This document shows positions 49,015 to 52,675 of a DNA stretch of 52,675 nucleotides, in pieces. The notes under the pieces were generated by a model that had not been told where the DNA came from, searched no databases, and saw only the letters and a program-made list of their open reading frames with translations. Both the position numbers and the translations under genes were made by a program. How positions within the stretch are numbered: the stretch's first letter is position 1; every line of letters begins with the position of its first letter. The DNA lies in assembly GCF_901875635.1 (NCBI RefSeq), contig NZ_CABFMN010000103.1, forward strand, positions 1 through 52,675. Reading direction: 5' to 3'. Source of the DNA: Xylophilus ampelinus. GTDB lineage: Bacteria; Pseudomonadota; Gammaproteobacteria; Burkholderiales; Burkholderiaceae_C.

Positions 49015-51171
49015 TTGGAAGTTTCCTTCAGCAAGGAGGTGCGCGCGCTGCGCCTGGGCGCCGGCGACACCTTCCACGGCGAGGGCATCCTCGCCATCAC
49101 CAAGGGCCTGCTGCAGGCCGGCGTGGCCTACGTCGGCGGCTACCAGGGGGCGCCGGTGTCGCACCTGCTGGACGTGATGGTCCAGGGCAAGGACTACATG
49201 GACGAGCTCGGCGTGCACGTCGAGGCCTGCTCCAACGAGGCCTCGGCCGCCGCGATGCTGGGCGCCTCGATCCACTACCCCTTGCGCGGTGCCGTGACCT
49301 GGAAGTCCATCGTCGGCACCAACGTGGCGGCCGACGCGCTGTCCAACCTGGCCTCGCCCGGCGTGCGGGGCGGGGTGCTGGTCGTGGTGGGCGAGGACTA
49401 CGGCGAAGGCGCCAGCGTGATCCAGGAACGCACGCACGCCTATGCCCTCAAGTCCAGCCTGTGCCTGCTCGATCCGCGGCCCGACCTGCCGGTGATGGTG
49501 CGCATGGTGGAGGAAGGCTTCAACCTCTCCGAAGCCTCGAACATGCCCTGCGTGATGGAACTGCGCATCCGAACCTGCCACGTGCGCGGCAGCTTCGACT
49601 GCAAGGACAACCGGGCGCCGGCCGTGTCGACCCGCGCCCTGATGACCGAGCCGGCCGGCTTCGACTACGACCGCCTCGCGCACCCGCCCGTGACCTTCGG
49701 CCACGAGAAGCGCAAGACGGCCGAGCGCATCCCGGCCGCGCAGCGCTACATCGCCGAGCAGGGCCTGAACGAACTCATGCCCGGCCGGCGCGACGATCTC
49801 GGCATCGTGGTGCAGGGCGGGCTGTACAACGCGCTCGTCCGCGCCCTGCAGCAGCAGGGACTGGCCGATGCCTATGGCGAGAGCGAGATTCCGATCCTCG
49901 TGCTCAACGTCACCTACCCCCTGGTGCCTGAGCAGGTGGCGGAGTTCGCAGCGGCCAAGCGCGCACTGCTGGTGGTCGAGGAAGGCCAGCCCGAGTACAT
50001 CGAGCAGGACATCGCCACGCTGCTGCGCCGTCGCGACCTGCAGACGGCCCTGCACGGCAAGGACCTGCTGCAGATGGCCGGCGAGTACACGACCGAGGTG
50101 ATGGCGCGCGGCGTCGGCGCCTTCGCCGCACGCTACCTGCCCGCCACGGCGCAGACCGAATCGGCGTCGCAGTGGCTGGCCGGCAACGACGAGCGGCGCC
50201 GTGCGGTGGCCGCGATGCTGGGCCGGCCGCTGCCCGCGCGACCGCCGGGCTTCTGCATCGGCTGCCCGGAGCGGCCGGTGTTCTCGGCCCTCAAGCTGGC
50301 GCAGCAGGAGGTCGGGCCGGTGCACGTGGCGGCCGACATCGGCTGCCATGCGCTGGGCACCTTCGAGCCCTTCGGCACCGGGCACTCGATCCTGGGCTAC
50401 GGCATGAGCCTGGCCAGCCGCGCGGGCGTCTCGCCCATGATGCAGCGGCGCGTCCTGTCGATCATGGGCGACGGCGGCTTCTGGCACAACGGGCTGCTCA
50501 CCGGCGTGCAGAGCGCGCTCTTCAACGGCGACGATGCGGTGCTGCTGATCTTCAAGAACGGGTACACCAGCGCCACCGGCACGCAGGACATCATCTCCAC
50601 GCCCGACGAGGAGGTGAAGGCCCGCGCCGAGGACAAGCAGCAGAGCCTGGCGCACAAGAACCAGACCATCGAGAGCACGCTCAACGGCCTGGGCGTGAAA
50701 TGGATGCGCACGGTCCACACCTACGAGGTGGAGGCCATGCGCGCCACGCTGACCGAGGCCTTCACCAGCCCCTTCGAGGGCCTGAAGGTGATCATTGCCG
50801 AGGGCGAGTGCCAGCTGGAGCGCCAGCGCCGCATCAAACCCTGGATCGCCAGCCTGCTCAAGAAGGGCGAGCGCGTGGTCCGCGTGAAGTACGGCGTCGA
50901 CGAGGATGTGTGCAACGGCGACCACGCCTGCATCCGGCTGTCGGGCTGCCCCACGCTCACGCTCAAGGACAACCCCGATCCGCTCAAGGTCGACCCGGTC
51001 GCCACCGTGATCGACGGCTGCGTCGGCTGCGGCCTGTGCGGCGCCAACGCGCATGCCGCCACGCTGTGCCCGAGCTTCTACCGCGCGGAGGTGGTGCAGA
51101 ACCCCAAGTGGTACGAGCGGCTGCTGCACACGCTGCAAGGCACGGTGGTGCGCGCGCTGCGCCCGGCCTGA
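49015..51171 (+). CDS. iorA: Indolepyruvate ferredoxin oxidoreductase, alpha subunit
   Basis: 718 residues. Order: pyrimidine-binding domain of a 2-oxoacid oxidoreductase (FHGEGILAITKGLL, EACSNEASAAAMLGA), hinge, then the TPP domain with FCIGCPERPVFSAL and SIMGDGGFWHNGL. A C-terminal ferredoxin-like domain (about residues 630-690) has Cys sets in VCNGDHACIRLSGC and DGCVGCGLC. It decarboxylates aryl pyruvates to aryl-acetyl-CoA. Start: TTG 49015 has GGAG 8 bp upstream and is preferred; an in-frame GTG at 48976 is possible. The beta-like partner follows after 9 bp. Confidence 0.92.
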   Translation: MEVSFSKEVRALRLGAGDTFHGEGILAITKGLLQAGVAYVGGYQGAPVSHLLDVMVQGKDYMDELGVHVEACSNEASAAAMLGASIHYPLRGAVTWKSIVGTNVAADALSNLASPGVRGGVLVVVGEDYGEGASVIQERTHAYALKSSLCLLDPRPDLPVMVRMVEEGFNLSEASNMPCVMELRIRTCHVRGSFDCKDNRAPAVSTRALMTEPAGFDYDRLAHPPVTFGHEKRKTAERIPAAQRYIAEQGLNELMPGRRDDLGIVVQGGLYNALVRALQQQGLADAYGESEIPILVLNVTYPLVPEQVAEFAAAKRALLVVEEGQPEYIEQDIATLLRRRDLQTALHGKDLLQMAGEYTTEVMARGVGAFAARYLPATAQTESASQWLAGNDERRRAVAAMLGRPLPARPPGFCIGCPERPVFSALKLAQQEVGPVHVAADIGCHALGTFEPFGTGHSILGYGMSLASRAGVSPMMQRRVLSIMGDGGFWHNGLLTGVQSALFNGDDAVLLIFKNGYTSATGTQDIISTPDEEVKARAEDKQQSLAHKNQTIESTLNGLGVKWMRTVHTYEVEAMRATLTEAFTSPFEGLKVIIAEGECQLERQRRIKPWIASLLKKGERVVRVKYGVDEDVCNGDHACIRLSGCPTLTLKDNPDPLKVDPVATVIDGCVGCGLCGANAHAATLCPSFYRAEVVQNPKWYERLLHTLQGTVVRALRPA

Positions 51172-51180
51172 GGACACACG

Positions 51181-52675
51181 ATGAACGACACCCACACATC
51201 CCCCCGTCCCATCACCCTGCTGCTGTGCGCCCTGGGCGGCGAGGGCGGCGGCGTGCTGACCGAATGGCTGATCGAGGCGGCGCGCCACGCCGGTCATGCG
51301 GCTCAGAGCACCTCCATCCCCGGCGTGGCACAGCGCACCGGTGCGACGACCTACTACGTCGAGGTGTTCCCGGTGCCGCTCGCGCAGCTGAACGGCCGTC
51401 GCCCGGTGTTCAGCCTGACACCGGCTGCCGGCACGCTCGATGCCGTGGTCTCGTCCGAGCTGATGGAGTCGGTGCGCCAGGTCGGCCACGGCATGGCCAG
51501 CGCCGAGCGCACCTGTGTCATCACCTCCATCGGCCGCAGCCTGACCACGGCCGAGCGCATGGTGCCCGGCGACGGCCGCGTGGACGCCGAGCGCCTGCTG
51601 GAGGTGGTGCGGCGCTTCAGCCGCGAGCACCACCTGCTCGACATGGGTGCGCTGGCGCGCAGCAACGGCACCGTCGTCAGCAGCGTGATGCTGGGCGCCA
51701 TCGCCGGCAGCAGCCTGCTGCCCTTCGGCCGCGAGAGCTTCGAGGCCGCGATCCGCGGGCCCGAGGCCACGCCCGGCGGCGCCGCCCAGGCCAGCCTGCG
51801 CGGCTTCGCGGCGGCCTTCGACGCTGTCGCGGCGGCGCGCGCGCAGGCCGCGATGGTCGAGCGCTTGCTATCGAAAGAAGAGCACGCTGCGCCCGCCCCG
51901 CGGGCGCTGGATCCCGATTTGGCTCGAAATTTTCCAAACGCCGCGCACGAGATGCTGGCCCTGGGCCACGCCCGCGTGCTCGACTACCAGGATGGGGCCT
52001 ATGCGCGCCTGTACGTCGACCGGCTGGCGCGCGTGCTGCAGGCCGAGCAAGCGGCCGACCCGGCGAGCCAGGAGGACCATGCCATCACGCGCGAGATGGC
52101 GCGCTGGCTCGCGCTCTGGATGGCCTTCGACGACATCGTGCGCGTGGCGGCGCTGAAGGCCCGCGCCAGCCGCGCCGAACGCGTGCGCACCGAGGTGAAG
52201 GCCGGCGACGACGACCTGCTGCGCGTGTACGACCACTTCAAGCCCGGCGTGCCCGAGTTCGCCGCCCTGCTGCCGCCGGCGCTGGCGAAGCGGCTGAACG
52301 CATGGGATGCGGCGCGGCAGCGGCGCGGCCTGCAGCCCTGGGCGATGCCGCTGAAGGTGGGCAGCCATTCGGTGCTGGGCATGGCCGCGCTGCGCATGCT
52401 CGCCTCGCTCAAGGGCCTGCGCCGGCGCGGCAGCCGTTTCGCCGAGGAACAGGCGCTGATCGAGCGCTGGCTGGCGGCCGTGGAATCCGGCACGCGTGAA
52501 GGCTGGGACCTGGGCCACGAGCTGGCGCTGTGCGGCCGGCTGATCAAGGGCTACGGCAGCACCAACGAGCGCGGCAAGACGAACCTGCTGCACATCGTCG
52601 ACCACCTGGCGCGCAGCCCCGGCCGCACGCCCGCCGAGCGGGCGGCCGCCGTCGCCGCCGCACGCACCGCCGCAC
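51181..52675 (+). CDS. Indolepyruvate oxidoreductase beta-like subunit with DUF6537-type extension (cut by window edge)
   Basis: 498 codons are visible without a stop. The first 200 residues form the gamma-type domain of 2-oxoacid oxidoreductases (LLLCALGGEGGGVLTEWL, STSIPGVAQRTGATTYY). The C-terminal part (ARLYVDRLARVL, MARWLALWMAFDDIVRVA) resembles the extra helical domain of large fused IorB proteins. The linker at residues about 229-252 is encoded by copy E of the dispersed repeat, with codons (TTG, CTA, TCG, AAA, CGA, AAT, TTT, CCA) unlike the rest of the gene. The frame is kept through it. Confidence 0.9.
   Translation, partial: MNDTHTSPRPITLLLCALGGEGGGVLTEWLIEAARHAGHAAQSTSIPGVAQRTGATTYYVEVFPVPLAQLNGRRPVFSLTPAAGTLDAVVSSELMESVRQVGHGMASAERTCVITSIGRSLTTAERMVPGDGRVDAERLLEVVRRFSREHHLLDMGALARSNGTVVSSVMLGAIAGSSLLPFGRESFEAAIRGPEATPGGAAQASLRGFAAAFDAVAAARAQAAMVERLLSKEEHAAPAPRALDPDLARNFPNAAHEMLALGHARVLDYQDGAYARLYVDRLARVLQAEQAADPASQEDHAITREMARWLALWMAFDDIVRVAALKARASRAERVRTEVKAGDDDLLRVYDHFKPGVPEFAALLPPALAKRLNAWDAARQRRGLQPWAMPLKVGSHSVLGMAALRMLASLKGLRRRGSRFAEEQALIERWLAAVESGTREGWDLGHELALCGRLIKGYGSTNERGKTNLLHIVDHLARSPGRTPAERAAAVAAARTAA
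51865..51934 (+). repeat. Dispersed ~70-bp repeat, copy E, inside the iorB-like reading frame
   Basis: It starts TTGCTATCGAAAGAAG and continues through GCGGGCGCTGGATCCCGATT to TTGGCTCGAAATTTTCC, the same order of blocks as the intergenic copies. The left dyad is damaged. It encodes an interdomain linker. Confidence 0.78.

Noticed and set aside
47989..51633. Minus-strand open frame of 1214 codons that contains the LysR gene at its end
   Set aside because: Only the last 310 codons are real; the rest is antisense to iorA and the iorB-like gene.

Overview
The window is a GC-rich, densely coded stretch of a betaproteobacterial chromosome, most likely from Comamonadaceae (Variovorax or a close relative). 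This placement rests on codon bias, a catabolic gene complement rich in ABC transporters and LysR regulators, and short dispersed intergenic repeats that resemble ones I recall from that family. It is not backed by a database search. I see no phage, IS element, integrase, rRNA or CRISPR array, and no gene-free gap exceeds about 260 bp.

Left part (1-23.7 kb) is mostly core genome. On the plus strand lie prfB (with its programmed +1 frameshift), a DUF3829 lipoprotein, a HAD phosphatase, pepN, fbp and a tRNA-Thr(CGU) with its own -10 box and terminator. Then come a secreted hypothetical protein, a DUF938 methyltransferase, a class V aminotransferase, a thermonuclease-like protein, a CNNM/CBS membrane protein, apaH, an RhlE-type helicase, a YpfJ-type metallopeptidase and dcd. 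The rest of this part is guanine deaminase with an acyl-CoA synthetase, an orphan BMP-family binding protein with a structured leader, an MFS transporter and an M16 peptidase.

Middle part (23.7-36.6 kb) is a purine uptake and oxidation locus on the minus strand. It holds xdhA-xdhB, a LysR regulator, an NCS2 purine permease, a complete BMP-type nucleoside ABC transporter (ATPase, two permeases, lipoprotein) and an adenine/adenosine deaminase. Guanine deaminase and the second BMP protein a few kb away probably serve the same network. No xdhC is present in the window.

Right part (36.8-52.7 kb) is accessory catabolism. A dihydropyrimidinase/hydantoinase is followed by the permease and binding protein of a polar-amino-acid ABC transporter; the matching ATPase sits 7 kb away on the other strand. 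Between them is a divergent module controlled by a LacI-type regulator with two near-identical operators. The minus arm is LacI, tautomerase, acyl-CoA dehydrogenase, CoA-transferase and MaoC hydratase. The plus arm is two DapA-family lyases, the ABC ATPase and a DUF3830 protein. A LysR gene and a divergent indolepyruvate:ferredoxin oxidoreductase pair (iorA and an iorB-like gene cut by the window edge) close the window.

The least explained signals are: a roughly 70-bp dispersed repeat in five copies, one inside the iorB-like reading frame; a 161-bp palindrome after the MaoC gene whose transition mismatches are all G-U wobbles in plus-sense RNA; the mutually exclusive hairpins in the orphan BMP leader; and the unassigned LacI-controlled pathway.
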